A DNA stretch of 64,000 nucleotides from JALYNX01 sp963780755 (GCA_963780755.1 CAWACX010000001.1:1-64000), one strand, 5' to 3'. Positions 26,004 to 35,763 are shown, numbered from the stretch's first letter. Made by a program: numbers and translations. Notes: a model not told the origin generated them from the sequence alone.

Positions 26004-26973
26004 GTGAGGGCAGTCGTCTACGACCGGTACGGCGCTCCCGATCTCCTTCGGGTCGAAGAGGTTCCAACGCCGACACCGGGCCCGGGTCAGGTCCTAGTCG
26101 AAGTGGTGGCGACTTCGGTCAACCTTTCCGATTGGGAGGGCCTGCGGGGGACCCCGTTCTATGCCCGTATCGGAGGCCTGCGGGCTCCGCGTCGACGGAC
26201 GCTGGGCTCCGACATCGCGGGGAGGGTGGAGGCGGTCGGCCCCGACGTCACCCGGTTCCGCCCCGGCGACGAGGTCTACGGCGACAACCTCGCCCTGATG
26301 GGCGGGTTCGCCGAGTACGCGGTTGCTTCGGAGAAGGCCCTGGCCCCCAAGCCGCAGGAGCTGAGTTTCGTCGAGGCCTCGACCATCCCTCAGGCGGGAC
26401 CGATCGCCCTGCAGGGGACCGCCGGGATCGGTCCCGGGCAACGGATCCTGATCAACGGCGGGGGAGGCGGCTCGGGGTCCTTCGCCATCCAGCTCGCCAA
26501 GCGGGCCGGAGCCCATGTCACCGCTGTCGACAACGCGGGCAAGCTGGAGCACATGCGGTCGCTGGGCGGCGACGAGGTGATCGATTACCGCAGTCAGGAC
26601 TGGACCAGGCTGCAGCCACACGACCGGGTGTTGGACCTCGTCGCCCACCGCTCGGTGTTCGCCTATCGGAGATCACTCGCACCCGGTGGCCGCTATCGAT
26701 GCGTCGGAGGCTCGGTCCCGGCGTTGCTCCGGGTGGTGACCGTCGGAGCGCTCCTCGGTCGGCTCACCGGGCGTCGGATCGGGCTGCTCGTCGTCAAGCC
26801 GGGCCCGGCCAACTTCCAGCCGATGGCCGACCTCTGCGTCTCGGGTGAGATCCGGATCCACATCGACCGCACCTTTGGCCTCGAAGAGGTGCCTCAGCGC
26901 GCTGGCCCACGTCGGCGAGGGGCAGGCCCTGGGCAAGGTGGTGGTGGAAGTGAAGAAGGATCTGGTCGGCTAG
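26004..26973 (+). CDS. NAD(P)-dependent zinc-type alcohol dehydrogenase/quinone oxidoreductase (frameshift near 26898)
   Basis: Medium-chain reductase of about 322 residues after correction. The GroES-like N-terminus reads MRAVVYDRYGAPDLLRVEEV and LGSDIAGRVEAVGPDVTRFR; the nucleotide-binding fold has RILINGGGGGSGSFAIQLAK. Catalytic zinc cysteines are not seen, so it belongs with quinone oxidoreductase-like members. The C-terminus IDRTFGLEEVPQ continues in the next frame as ALAHVGEGQALGKVVVEVKK; one extra base near 26898 causes the break. GTG start 14 bases after the MMPL stop, so one transcript is likely. Its TAG stop shares CTAG with the convergent gene. Confidence 0.85.
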
Positions 26974-27503
26974 GCCGGCGCCGAGACGGCCACTGGTGCC
27001 GGCTCGGTGATCATGTCGAGTGCCAGGGTGTTCAACTGGTAGAACATGCCGGGGGCGATCGATCCCTCGCCGTGTTGGCGATTGAGGTCCCTGAGGAGGC
27101 CAAGCCACTGAGAGCATGCTTGCGCCGGTGTGACGGCTTCCGACCTGAGCATCAACCTCACTTCCAGGACACGCCGTTCCAAGTCGGTTGGTTGGTCTTC
27201 CTGGGAGGTCGGTTCGGAGACCCGCCGCTTCGGCTTCACCACGCTCAGGCGTCGGTACTCCTTGATGCCAAGTGCGGCCGCAAATCGGGACGAGTCCCCG
27301 ACGATCAACACGACGTCCTCCCCATCGATGTTCAGATGGAAACCGTCGGACCTGCTGCTGACATCGAGGTCCTCCAACGGCAGAACCGCCACCTTTCTGT
27401 TCCCGGAGATCAGCGTCATCCGCTCGTGTTGAATGTCGATCTCCACCCCGAGGGGGAGCTTGGCCCGACCCGGCAGGTGAAGCCTTGCACTGAACGTCGA
27501 CAT
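26970..27503 (-). CDS. Uncharacterised two-domain protein, paralogue A
   Basis: A 177-residue soluble protein of unrecognised family. The N-terminal 75 residues form a beta-rich unit (LHLPGRAKLPLGVEIDIQHE, VAVLPLEDLDVSSRSDGFHL, VVLIVGDSSRFAAAL). The C-terminal part is helical (AVTPAQACSQWLGLLRDLNR, then MFYQLNTLALDMI). A second member at 49110-49709 shares both parts, with the same order LPGxAKLPLxVEID, PLExLxV, DGFHxxxD, AxxxWLGLL. The ATG at 27503 has GGAGG four bases upstream. The fold of the first part might be PH-like, which is only a guess. Stop overlaps the convergent oxidoreductase stop in CTAG. Confidence 0.65.
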   Translation of the reverse strand: MSTFSARLHLPGRAKLPLGVEIDIQHERMTLISGNRKVAVLPLEDLDVSSRSDGFHLNIDGEDVVLIVGDSSRFAAALGIKEYRRLSVVKPKRRVSEPTSQEDQPTDLERRVLEVRLMLRSEAVTPAQACSQWLGLLRDLNRQHGEGSIAPGMFYQLNTLALDMITEPAPVAVSAPA

Positions 27504-27602
27504 CGTCCCTCCATCTCGTTCTGTCCGGTCGGCACGGGTGGTCATCTCACTCGTGTAATCGCCGTACCAGATCTCAGGGATACGGCTATTTGTCAGGAAA
27601 GC

Positions 27603-27637
27603 GAAGAGGGGGGCGGCCGTTGGCTGCCCCCCTCTTC
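27603..27637 (-). terminator. Strong 12-bp hairpin, terminator of the secreted repeat protein gene
   Basis: GAAGAGGGGGGC (27603-27614) and GCCCCCCTCTTC (27626-27637) are perfectly complementary around an 11-base loop. It lies 30 bases downstream of the stop at 27667 on the minus strand. No long T-tract follows. Confidence 0.65.
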
Positions 27638-27666
27638 AGGGGCTCCGTTTGGTCGGAGATCTGTCG

Positions 27667-28486
27667 TTAATCGTCGTTCCCAGGATCTGACCTTCCTGGG
27701 TTGTCGGGCTTGCCGGCGTGATCCGGTTTCCCTGCGTGGTCGGGCTTGCCGGCATGGTCGGGTTTCCCGGCGTGCTCGGGTCTGCCGTTCCCCTGGTCCT
27801 CAGCCTCAGTGACCTCACCCTCCGTGACATCACCCTTCTTCTTGCCGTGCTCGCAGTCGGCCTCGATCGACTCGAAGTCGATCTCACCCGTCTCGCCACC
27901 CACAATCGGCGCGTAGTTGAGCGTCGCCTTCCGGTCCGACCTGCTGGTCGCCCTTTCCCAGGTCGGAATGGGCGATGAAGCGGACCACGCAGCCCCGGCC
28001 CTGCCCTTCGTAGAGGCTGTTGAACAACTTCATGAACATGCCGTGATTGACCTGTCCCGCCGGTCCGGTCACGTCGCCACCGCTGAGACCGCATTCGCCG
28101 TCGGCACCGGTGTACGGCGCCGGGGCGCCGGCAGGCTCCAGACCCTCGGCCAGCTGGTCTTCTGGGCGGTCGGGGAAGGTGACAACTCCCACCTCGTCCT
28201 CGAGGTTGTCCACCGGAATCGATCCCTCATCGGTGGGCGCCCCGTAGGTGAGTGTGAATTCGCCGTCTTCCAGGCTGCAATCGAAGAGCCCGTCGAGTGC
28301 GCTGAGGTTCCAGCCGAAGAAATGGTGGAGGATGTCGTATCCGAAGTTGAACAGGGTGTCGGAGGCCTGGTCCGACTCGACGCCCTCGACTTCGGGTGGG
28401 TTCTCCTGTGCCCACGCCACCCCAGATCCGATCAGCAGCCCGAGCAGGACGAGACTGGTTAGCCCGAGCTTGTTGAGTTTCCGCAT
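27667..28486 (-). CDS. Secreted protein with C-terminal AGKPDH tandem repeats (frameshift near 27934)
   Basis: About 272 residues after correction. A signal peptide is clear (MRKLNKLGLTSLVLLGLLIG, cleavage after AWA). The mature part is acidic (TLFNFGYDILHHFFGWNLSA, GEFTLTYGAPTDEG) and resembles no family known to me. In the next frame it continues as KATLNYAPIVGGETGEIDFE and ends in four to five repeats of six residues (HAGKPD), encoded by 18-base units around 27715-27785. One extra base near 27934 causes the break. GGAGAG precedes the ATG. Divergent to the sigma factor gene, 224 bases apart, so it may be a target of that sigma factor. Confidence 0.7.
27715..27785 (-). repeat. 18-bp tandem repeats encoding HAGKPD
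   Basis: Imperfect 18-base units (GCCGGCAAGCCCGACCAC type in sense) repeat about four times within the coding region and differ mainly at third codon positions, which shows selection on the peptide. Confidence 0.6.
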
Positions 28487-28709
28487 CGATTTCTCTCCAG
28501 GTTGTGAGTCCCTCACCCAGGTAATCGATCGGAGGTGCGGTTGGGTTACGCACCGCTCCAACGGGACCTGGTTCGTGCACTCGCTCGTGGGGAATGAACG
28601 ACGCAGAACACGGACGAACACCGCTCAGGAGTCCGGGTTGATGCCGATAACTGATATGAGTTAGATCCTCATGACGAACCAGCAGATACGGACACGGCGG
28701 AGTTGAAGA

Positions 28710-29258
28710 TTGCCTCTTGGTGCCAACTTCGACTCTGCGCTGGGCGCGGCCAAATCAGGAGCCGAGTGGGCCTGGGCATTGCTCTACCGAGACCTCGCAG
28801 GCCCGGTGACCGGGTACCTCGCCAGTCGTGGTGCCCTCGAGGCAGAGGATCTGGCAGCCGAGACCTTCCTTCAGGTCGCTCGCAACATCCAGAGCTTCGA
28901 AGGGGGAGAGGAGGCGTTTCGCTCCTGGGTGTTCGTGATCGCCCATCGCCGGCTCATCGATGTCCGTCGAAAGCGGGGTCGCTCACCAGAGCTGACGTCG
29001 CTGTCTGACGATGACCGCCCCGGTGGAGACGTGGAAGGCGAAGCGCTCGAACGGTTGGCGGCAGACGATCTGAGGCGGGCACTTCGAGCCCTCACCGAGG
29101 ATCAGCGCGATGTCCTTTCGCTCCGCATCATCGCCGACCTGACCCTCGAGGAGACCGCGGATGTAGTGGGCAAGCGTGTCGGGGCAGTCAAGGCTCTGCA
29201 GCGCCGAGGTCTCATTGCCCTCCGTGATCATTTAGAGCACAACCGGGTATCCCTGTGA
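28710..29258 (+). CDS. ECF-type RNA polymerase sigma factor
   Basis: A 182-residue sigma-70 family regulator. Region 2 reads LYRDLAGPVTGYLASRGALE, EDLAAETFLQVARNIQSF and FRSWVFVIAHRRLIDVRRKR; region 4 reads LRALTEDQRDVLSLRIIADL, LEETADVVGKRVGAVKALQR. There is no region 1 or 3, as in extracytoplasmic-function sigma factors. TTG start with GGAG seven bases upstream. The GTG start of the next gene overlaps its TGA stop (GTGA), so the two are translationally coupled. The downstream membrane protein is the likely anti-sigma factor. Confidence 0.88.
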   Translation: MPLGANFDSALGAAKSGAEWAWALLYRDLAGPVTGYLASRGALEAEDLAAETFLQVARNIQSFEGGEEAFRSWVFVIAHRRLIDVRRKRGRSPELTSLSDDDRPGGDVEGEALERLAADDLRRALRALTEDQRDVLSLRIIADLTLEETADVVGKRVGAVKALQRRGLIALRDHLEHNRVSL

Positions 29259-30121
29259 GCCGGCCCGACGATTACGAAGCTGAGATGACACAGTCGACGC
29301 TGTCTGATCTTGAAATGGAACGGCTGCTCACGGGGATGGCTCCCGAAAATGACGAAGCGGCGCAGCTCGTCGCGCTCCTGGACTTGATCCGTGCCGAACG
29401 AGATCGATCCCCGTCCGAGGCAACAGTGGCCCGGGTTGCGAGCCAGGCGGCGAGTCTTGCCCGAGCGACGCATACCGCCACGGTTCCGACCCGCCCGTCT
29501 GGACGAATGGCAGGCTGGAGATTGCGTCCGCAGGTTGCCGTCGTCGTCGGGGCCATCGTCGTGTTCGGTGCTTTCTCGGGAGTTGCCGTGGCCGCTGACG
29601 GTGCGGTGCCCGGTGATGCGCTCTACGGGATCGACCGGGCCCTGGAGAAGATCGGGATCGGGGCTGGAGCTGCCGAAGAGCGGCTGGACGAGGCGAGGAC
29701 ACTGCTTTCCGAGGGCGAGGCAAGTCAAGCGCTTCGGCACGCCGCCGTGGTGCTGACCGAAGAGCAGGATGGTTCCGACGTCGGCGACGCCCGTGCCGCA
29801 TTGGAAGATGCTGCCGTGACCCTGGAGGATGACGGTCAGCTGAGTAATGCTCCGGCTCGTGAAGACGTCACCGCGCTCCTCGATTACATCCGGGCGAATC
29901 GTGGGGCGGATGTCGGGGCGGACGGGAAGGAGTTCGGGCAAGGCGTGGCCGACCTGGCGCACGAGATCAATCGAGGCGACGAAGGCGGCCCTCCCACCTC
30001 CAACCCGGGGCAGGGCAACGGCCAGGGTGGTGAGAACCAGGGCAACGGCAACGGCCAGGGCGGTGGGAACCAGGGCAACGGAAACTCTGGGACGGCTCCC
30101 GGCCGCGGTGGCGACTCCTAG
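29255..30121 (+). CDS. DUF5667-type membrane protein, probable anti-sigma factor
   Basis: A 288-residue protein. Residues 1-80 are cytosolic and helical (EMERLLTGMAPENDEAAQLV), followed by a membrane helix near residues 90-110 (VAVVVGAIVVFGAFSGVAVA) and an external DUF5667 segment starting GAVPGDALYGIDRALEKIGI. The last 50 residues are low-complexity Gly/Asn/Gln repeats (GQGNGQGGENQGNGNGQGG). Coupling to the ECF sigma gene through GTGA strongly suggests that the cytosolic part binds the sigma factor. The glycine-rich tail could interact with envelope components; the signal is unknown. Confidence 0.82.
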   Translation: MSRPDDYEAEMTQSTLSDLEMERLLTGMAPENDEAAQLVALLDLIRAERDRSPSEATVARVASQAASLARATHTATVPTRPSGRMAGWRLRPQVAVVVGAIVVFGAFSGVAVAADGAVPGDALYGIDRALEKIGIGAGAAEERLDEARTLLSEGEASQALRHAAVVLTEEQDGSDVGDARAALEDAAVTLEDDGQLSNAPAREDVTALLDYIRANRGADVGADGKEFGQGVADLAHEINRGDEGGPPTSNPGQGNGQGGENQGNGNGQGGGNQGNGNSGTAPGRGGDS

Positions 30122-30278
30122 AGCCAGGGCAGCCGTCAGCAACCACGATTGCGGCTAGGGCTCGTCAGGTCACTGGAGCCAGCGCGCTGACATCGGCAAG
30201 GGCATTCCGAAACCGGTCGATCGAGTAGACGTCTCCGCGGGGCCAGCCTCCGCCATTGACGGCTTGCTTCGGGTGTGG

Positions 30279-30284
30279 AACCCT
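30279..30284 (+). promoter_or_regulatory. Candidate leaderless -10 element AACCCT
   Basis: AACCCT ends seven bases before the ATG at 30292. Only A2 and T6 of the consensus are kept, but there is no Shine-Dalgarno sequence. Confidence 0.35.
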
Positions 30285-30291
30285 CGCGGCG

Positions 30292-30759
30292 ATGAGCTAC
30301 GGCTGGTGGAAGTTCATCCATCTACTCGGGGTCATGGGCTTCATTGCCGCCCACGGCACGTCGATGGCGGCCACCCTCCTGATGAGGCGGATCGGTGAGC
30401 CGCAGCAGGTGGCCGGAGTCCTCCAGCTCAGCGCGGCCACGGTGAATGCGTTCTATGTCTCGACCCTGGTGCTGCTGGTGGGAGGGATCGGCGCCGGCGT
30501 CCAGGGACGCTGGTTCGATCAGGGGTGGATCTGGTGGTCCCTGGGGCTGCTGGTGGCGGTCGGGGTGCTGATGTTCCCCATGGCCCGCCGTCATTTCCGA
30601 CGGATCCGGATGATTCTCGAGCTGATGGAGACCGGGACGGCCGTTTCCCGCGACGATTTCACTCGGGTCGTCAACTCGGGGAGCCCGGTCCTGACGGCCG
30701 GCACAGGATTCGTCGGCATTCTGCTCATCCTCTACCTGATGGTCCTGAAGCCGTTTTGA
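30292..30759 (+). CDS. Four-helix membrane protein (DUF2269-like)
   Basis: A 155-residue integral membrane protein with four hydrophobic segments: WKFIHLLGVMGFIAAHGTSM, ATVNAFYVSTLVLLVGGIGA, IWWSLGLLVAVGVLMFPMA and TGFVGILLILYLMVL. The histidines in the first helix (FIHLLGV, AAHG) recall DUF2269-type proteins, for which no function is known. The TTG start of the next gene overlaps its TGA stop (TTGA). This start was preferred over the upstream one at 30256 because of the -10-like hexamer and because the protein begins directly before its first helix. Confidence 0.7.
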   Translation: MSYGWWKFIHLLGVMGFIAAHGTSMAATLLMRRIGEPQQVAGVLQLSAATVNAFYVSTLVLLVGGIGAGVQGRWFDQGWIWWSLGLLVAVGVLMFPMARRHFRRIRMILELMETGTAVSRDDFTRVVNSGSPVLTAGTGFVGILLILYLMVLKPF

Positions 30760-31760
30760 GTGCCTACCGCTCGATCATCGTCGGGGCCCACGGCTCCCCG
30801 ACCTCGGCAATGGCAGAAGAGGTCGCAGCCCGGCTCGCCAAACAACTCGGAGCCGACCTGCACCTCATCAATGTCGACGACACAGGGAGCGGTAAGGAGG
30901 TTCTTCGGGAGGCGGCGGACCGAGCCCGCGCCCTCGGCGCCGAGGCGCAGATCTTGCTTCGCGAAGGTGCCATAGCCGAGTCGATCGTCGCCGCTGCGGC
31001 CGAGCTTCCCGCCGACCTCTTGGTCATTGGCGACCACGGGATGGGACCGGCGAGCCGGTTCAGCCTCGGTGGCCTGCCGAGCCAGGTTGCGCATCATTCG
31101 CCGGTCGACATTCTGGTGGTGAGGACCGCCGACCCTGGCCGAAAGCACGCCTACCGCAGGGCCCTTCTCGCCACAGACGGCTCTCTGACCGCCTTCCAGG
31201 CGACCCGCCACGGAGATGCCTTCGCCCAGGCGCTCGGCGCCGAGGTCGCCCTGATCTACGTCGGCGACGAGTTGATCGGTGACATCGTTCTCCGGGATAC
31301 CGCCGCCCGACTCGAACGCGACGGCATCGAACAGATAGTGACCAAGGGCAACCCCGCAGTGCAGATCTCGAGACACGCAGGCGATTTCGACCTGGTCGTG
31401 GTGGGGAACAAGGGCATGACCGGATCTCGGCGATACATTCAGCGGGCCGTGCCAAGTCGGGTCGCGCACGAAGCCGTCTCGGATGTGCTCATCGTGCGGA
31501 CTGTGAGCCGTTCCCTCTTTGATCTCCGTCCCGGGGAGGGCGCTGTTGTCGAAGTAGATGGTGAGAAGGTCGCGGCCTACGCCCACGAGGACGGAACCAC
31601 CTACGCCCTCTCTGCCCGGTGCCAACACATGGGCTGCATCGTCGAATGGAACAGCCGGGCCCGAACCTGGGACTGTCCTTGCCATGGCTCCCGCTACGAA
31701 TACAACGGAGCGATCATCAGCGGACCGACCACCAAACCGCTTCCCGCCGTCCGGACCTAA
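30756..31760 (+). CDS. Tandem universal stress protein fused to a Rieske [2Fe-2S] domain
   Basis: A 334-residue protein of three domains. Residues about 1-125 and 128-255 are two Usp domains; each ends with the nucleotide-binding pattern G-x2-G-x9-G(S/T), as in IGDHGMGPASRFSLGGLPS and VGNKGMTGSRRYIQRAVPS. Residues about 258-330 form a Rieske domain with CQHMGC and CPCHGS, giving C-x-H and C-x2-H ligands. This combination is unusual: Usp domains bind ATP or signal stress, while Rieske domains carry electrons. The TTG start overlaps the stop of the preceding membrane protein gene (TTGA). A ferredoxin gene is convergent seven bases away. Confidence 0.85.
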   Translation: MSAYRSIIVGAHGSPTSAMAEEVAARLAKQLGADLHLINVDDTGSGKEVLREAADRARALGAEAQILLREGAIAESIVAAAAELPADLLVIGDHGMGPASRFSLGGLPSQVAHHSPVDILVVRTADPGRKHAYRRALLATDGSLTAFQATRHGDAFAQALGAEVALIYVGDELIGDIVLRDTAARLERDGIEQIVTKGNPAVQISRHAGDFDLVVVGNKGMTGSRRYIQRAVPSRVAHEAVSDVLIVRTVSRSLFDLRPGEGAVVEVDGEKVAAYAHEDGTTYALSARCQHMGCIVEWNSRARTWDCPCHGSRYEYNGAIISGPTTKPLPAVRT

Positions 31761-31766
31761 GGGCTC

Positions 31767-31994
31767 CTAGCCCGGCGCGCCCTCCATCGAATCGACCACT
31801 GTCTCGAGCACGATCGCCTGAGTCGGGCAGGCCGCGGCTACCTCCCGAAGGATGTCGTCGTCGATCGTGGTGACGTCGAGGAGCTCAGGCTTCTGGAAGT
31901 CCCCCTGTCTCCATTGGAATGCCGAAGGGGCGAGCACGATGCAGGTGCCGGCTCCGATGCAGCGCCGCCGGTCGATGATCACCCTCACTGCCAT
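31767..31994 (-). CDS. Small [3Fe-4S]/[4Fe-4S] ferredoxin
   Basis: A 75-residue electron carrier. The cysteines C12 and C18 (RRCIGAGTCIVLAP) and a late CPTQAI give a C-x5-C...CP arrangement, typical of single-cluster ferredoxins that serve cytochrome P450s and similar oxygenases in actinobacteria. No P450 gene is in the window. Its start overlaps the last bases of the upstream cyclase gene by 10 bases, so they may share a transcript, though a functional link is not obvious. Confidence 0.85.
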   Translation of the reverse strand: MAVRVIIDRRRCIGAGTCIVLAPSAFQWRQGDFQKPELLDVTTIDDDILREVAAACPTQAIVLETVVDSMEGAPG

Positions 31995-34900
31995 GTGACA
32001 CCTGTCTTGATTGCATACTCGATGGCCTCGGCCTCCGTGGCCACTCCCAGTTTCGACAGCAACTCCTGCAAGTCCCCCTCGCCAGCCGGCCCCCCGACGG
32101 TGACTGATCCGGATGCCAGGTCCCGGAGCAGCCCGAGCTCGTCCTCGCCCAACGCAACCCGATCCTCAGGTTGGCTCGCCAGGGACGGCTCGAAGCCAAC
32201 GATCTCGGCCAGCTCGTGGTGGGTCGGAAGTCCGAACCACTTGGCCTTGAGATCCGGGTCGGCGATCGACATGTCGATGTAGCCGAACCCGGCGAGGATC
32301 TCGGCGCTGAGGGCAGCCGCTTCCGGTGCGTCGGCCAGGATCAGGACCCGCCCCGCCACCCAGAGCACATGGAGATATTGGGCCAGGAACGTCTCTCCGT
32401 CGAGTTGGAGGGCGGCCCGGGCCTCGTCGGCAGCCGTCTCCCCGTCCTCCTCGGCCTGCGCCACCAACGCCAGGGCGGCATGGGCGTCGGCCTCCCATGG
32501 CAACTGACCGGTTATGGGCCGAATCGCCCGTAGCGTTTCGGCTGCGGTTGCTTTCGCCTTCGCCATCGCCGCCTCGTCTCCCGTGGCGACACCGATCCGG
32601 GCAGCCTCAAAGGCCATGGTCGATAGCGCCTCGCATCGGGCGCCGAGGTTCTTCTGACCGGCGAGCTCCGCGGCCCTCTCGAAATGAGACTCCATTCCTT
32701 CCAGGTCGTCCCGGGCGGCAGCGTGAGCCCCCCGCCACATCTCGAGCCGTCGGGCCATCGAAGTGCTGGCCACGGAAACGGCGGCGGCGGCGGCGCGGTC
32801 GAGCCATGCCCCACACTGGGATTCGTCACCGATCGACAGATAGGTCATCGCCATGCCACCGGCGGCGAGGGACTCCAGCCAACGGTCGCCGAGGGCCCGG
32901 GCCGCCTCGAACGCCTCGCGCCCCCTCTCCAGGGCGAGACCCGGCTGGAGGTTGCTCCGGGCGTAGGTATGGATGCTGTACAGCATGAGGGCATCGTCGA
33001 TCGCCCGCTGACTCTCGGTGACCTCGCCCTTCCTGCTGTGATGGAGGGCCCGGATGTGCTCCATCCGACCGGCGATGCCGGTCGCCGTCAGGTCGGTGAC
33101 ATGGGCGTATGCCATCGTAATCAGCGCCGACATCGATCCTCGTTTGTCCCCGATCTCCTCGTAGATCCGGAACGCCTCTTCAGCGAGCTCCTTCACCTTG
33201 CTGAACATCTCCGGCCCCTGGAACATGATCTCGATCCGGGAGGATCCCCCCTCCAGGGCCGCCGCCGCCGCCGTGTTGACCCGTCCCAGCCCGATCACGG
33301 CCAACTCCCGAAGCGAGTCGGCCTCTCCGGCCCTGTCACCAATGTCACGGGCGATGGCCAGTGCCCGCTCATACGCGGCTTCTGCGGAGTCCAGGTCGAC
33401 ATCGTCGAGCGGGTAGTAGCCCTCTCCGATCGGGGCCTTGGTCCTGGCCTGTCCCAGCTCGAGACAGGCGGCGAGCTCCAGGGCGCGGTCACCGGAGTCC
33501 ACCGCGCCATGACACACGCCGAGGGCGAGGTCGGCTGCCAGCTCGAAGTCCTGGCTGGCCCGGGCGGCGGACGCCTTCCGCAACCTCACCTCGGCGTCGA
33601 GTGCCGGGGAGGGGACAGCGGCGGTCAGGGCGGTCATCTCGGCGAGGTTGGCAAGACGCTCCATCCCGCGGTCGAGGACTTGGAGGGCATCGTCCTTCAC
33701 CCGGAGCATCTCGATCCGGTCTTCGGGTGCGGTAGCGGCGGGAAGGGTGGCGTCGATGAGGCGAATCGCCTCCTCGGGGGCGGAGATCGCCAATGACGAT
33801 CGGGCCGCCTCCAGAGCCGTAGACACTGCCAGCCCTTGATCGCCGGCCTCGAGAGCATGGTGGGCCAGCATCGACAGGTTCTCGGTGCCACCCTCGGCGG
33901 CCATCGATTCGGCGATGGCCCCGTGGATGGCGCGCCTGCGCTGTCTCGAGATCGATCCCAACAGCGACGCCCGGATCTGATCGTGGGAGAAAGAGAAGTC
34001 GTAGCGCGAATCGGCCGGCTCCTCGACGATCAGACCGAGGTCGACGGCGTTCTGCAGCTCTTCGCCCAGCTTCCACTCGGCCTTCTCCGGCTCCCCCTCG
34101 ATCCGGGCCAGCACCCGGGCCAGGTCGCCGAGGGCGAAGCGTCGGCCCAGGACCCCGGCGTCTGCCAGCAGGTCCCGGCACTCCTTCTCCAGTTGTGCCA
34201 GTCGCCGCTCGATCAGCGACTGGATCGAGGACGGCACCGCCGGCCCGCTCAGCTTGGTCATCGTCCAGGTCCCGTCGATGAGCTGCAGGGCTTCTGCCTC
34301 GCGGTAGGCCCGGGCCAGCTCCTCGATGAAGAAGGGGACCCCTTCGGAGCGGGCGTGGAAGCTGGCAACGGTCGCCTCGTCCGCAGGAGCCGCGAGCAGA
34401 TTCCCGAGCAGCTCGCCGGTCTCCAGCCGGCTCAACCGCTGCAACCTCAGCACCTGCGTCACCCGCATCCGATCGAGGTCGGCGATCAGCTTGCCGGCGC
34501 CTCCGGATGCCGAGTCGGAATGCGGGCGGAGACTGATCAGCAGGAAGATTGGGCCGGTGGCCAGGGTGCGCACCAGGTACCTGATCAACTGGATGCTGTC
34601 GTCGTCGGCCCACTGCACGTCGTCGAAGAGCAGGGCGAGCGGGCGCTCCCTGGTCAGGGCGAGGAATGCCGAGGCGACCTCGTCGAAGGTCCGAAGCATC
34701 TGCTCCTGCGGGGAGAGACCCTCGACTCGGGGGCTTCTTCCTCCGACTGCCTCCTGGGCACGGTCCAGCTGTTCGAGCGCCACTGCCTGCTGGGCGATGG
34801 AAGAGGTCCGGGGTGAGTTGAGCAGTGACCGGAAGAGGAGGAAGGGCCCCGCAGCTCCTCGTCGGCACTGACGTCGAGTACCCAATAGGGGGTCTCCATC

Positions 34901-35667
34901 CCGGTCGCGAGATCGGCGGTGGCGTCGAGCATGCGGGTCTTGCCGATTCCTGCTTCGCCTTCGAGGACGACCGCGCGGAGGCCGGCGCCGGTGCCTTGGA
35001 GTTGTTCTTCGATGACCTTGAGCTCCCGGGTCCTGCCGATGACGGGGCCCGACGCCCGTGGCGCGTCGAGGTCGAATGCGGCTGCCGATGCGGCCTTGGT
35101 CTCCCTGCTGATCCGACCCTCTGCTGCTTCCTTCTCCCTCCACAGGACTTCGTAAAGCCGCCACCTCTCCGGGAAACCCTTGAGCCAGAACAAACCCCGG
35201 TCGACGATCTTGGTGTCTCCCAGAGACCCCGCTAGATCCTGCACGACCTGGGAGGCGAGAATCTGGCCACCCTGGGCCTTGTTGGCGATCCTCGAGGCGG
35301 CGTGCACGGCGGTCCCATGGACCTCCCCGCCGGCATGGGTCACGTCACCACTATTCAGTCCGATGCGAATTGAGAGCTGTTGGTCCGGGTTGGACTCGTT
35401 GTGCTCCTGGATCGCTCTCTGAATCGAGGTCGCGGCCTCGATAGCCCGATTGGCCGAGCTGAAGAGGGCCATAAACCCGTCACCCAGGGATTTGGTCTCC
35501 ATGGACCCGGCGGTCTCCAAACGCGAGCGCACCAGATCGTCGTGGAGACGGATCAGCTCATTGGCGGTGGCGTCACCGACCCTGACCCGCAGGTCGGTAG
35601 AGCCCTCGAGATCCGTGAACAGGATCGTGAGGGTTCCCTGAATAGTGGTTGTCTCCGCCTCACTCAC
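31985..35667 (-). CDS. Class III cyclase - AAA ATPase - TPR protein (frameshift near 34848)
   Basis: About 1227 residues after correction. The N-terminal cyclase domain (about 10-180) has TILFTDLEGSTDLRVRVGD, the specificity lysine and metal Asp in METKSLGDGFMALF and AVHAASRIANKAQGGQILAS, in which the transition-state Asn is His. A P-loop ATPase follows (VVLEGEAGIGKTRMLDATAD; Walker B-like LALLFDDVQWADD), then about 700 residues of TPR-like helices. The first part ends ADEELRGP and the rest resumes GPFLLFRSLLNS in another frame; a G lost from a G-run at 34847-34850 explains the break. The GTG start has TAACGT nine bases upstream. Product and trigger are unknown. Confidence 0.82.
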
Positions 35668-35750
35668 AGGCTGGGCACGTTACCGGTGGCCGTCGAGGTA
35701 GGGACGGTTGGGGGGTTGCGGCGATCCGCCAAATGAGATGGCCTGGTTCA

Positions 35751-35756
35751 TAACAT
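35751..35756 (+). promoter_or_regulatory. Leaderless -10 element TAACAT
   Basis: TAACAT ends seven bases before the GTG at 35764, in the 96-base divergent gap with the cyclase gene. Confidence 0.5.
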
Positions 35757-35763
35757 CGCCGGC

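Noticed and set aside
24541..26076. Long open frame on the minus strand opposite the MMPL gene (511 codons)
   Set aside because: It is antisense to a clear RND transporter; its composition (His/Gly/Gln/Asp-rich, no domains) is typical of the shadow of a high-GC gene.
27715..27785. Tandem 18-base repeats as a CRISPR-like array or minisatellite
   Set aside because: The units are multiples of three, vary at third codon positions and lie inside a secreted protein reading frame; there are no spacers.
30756..35667. Ferredoxin plus neighbouring genes as a P450 redox operon or biosynthetic cluster
   Set aside because: No cytochrome P450, ferredoxin reductase or biosynthetic core enzyme is in the window; the ferredoxin neighbours a cyclase gene only.
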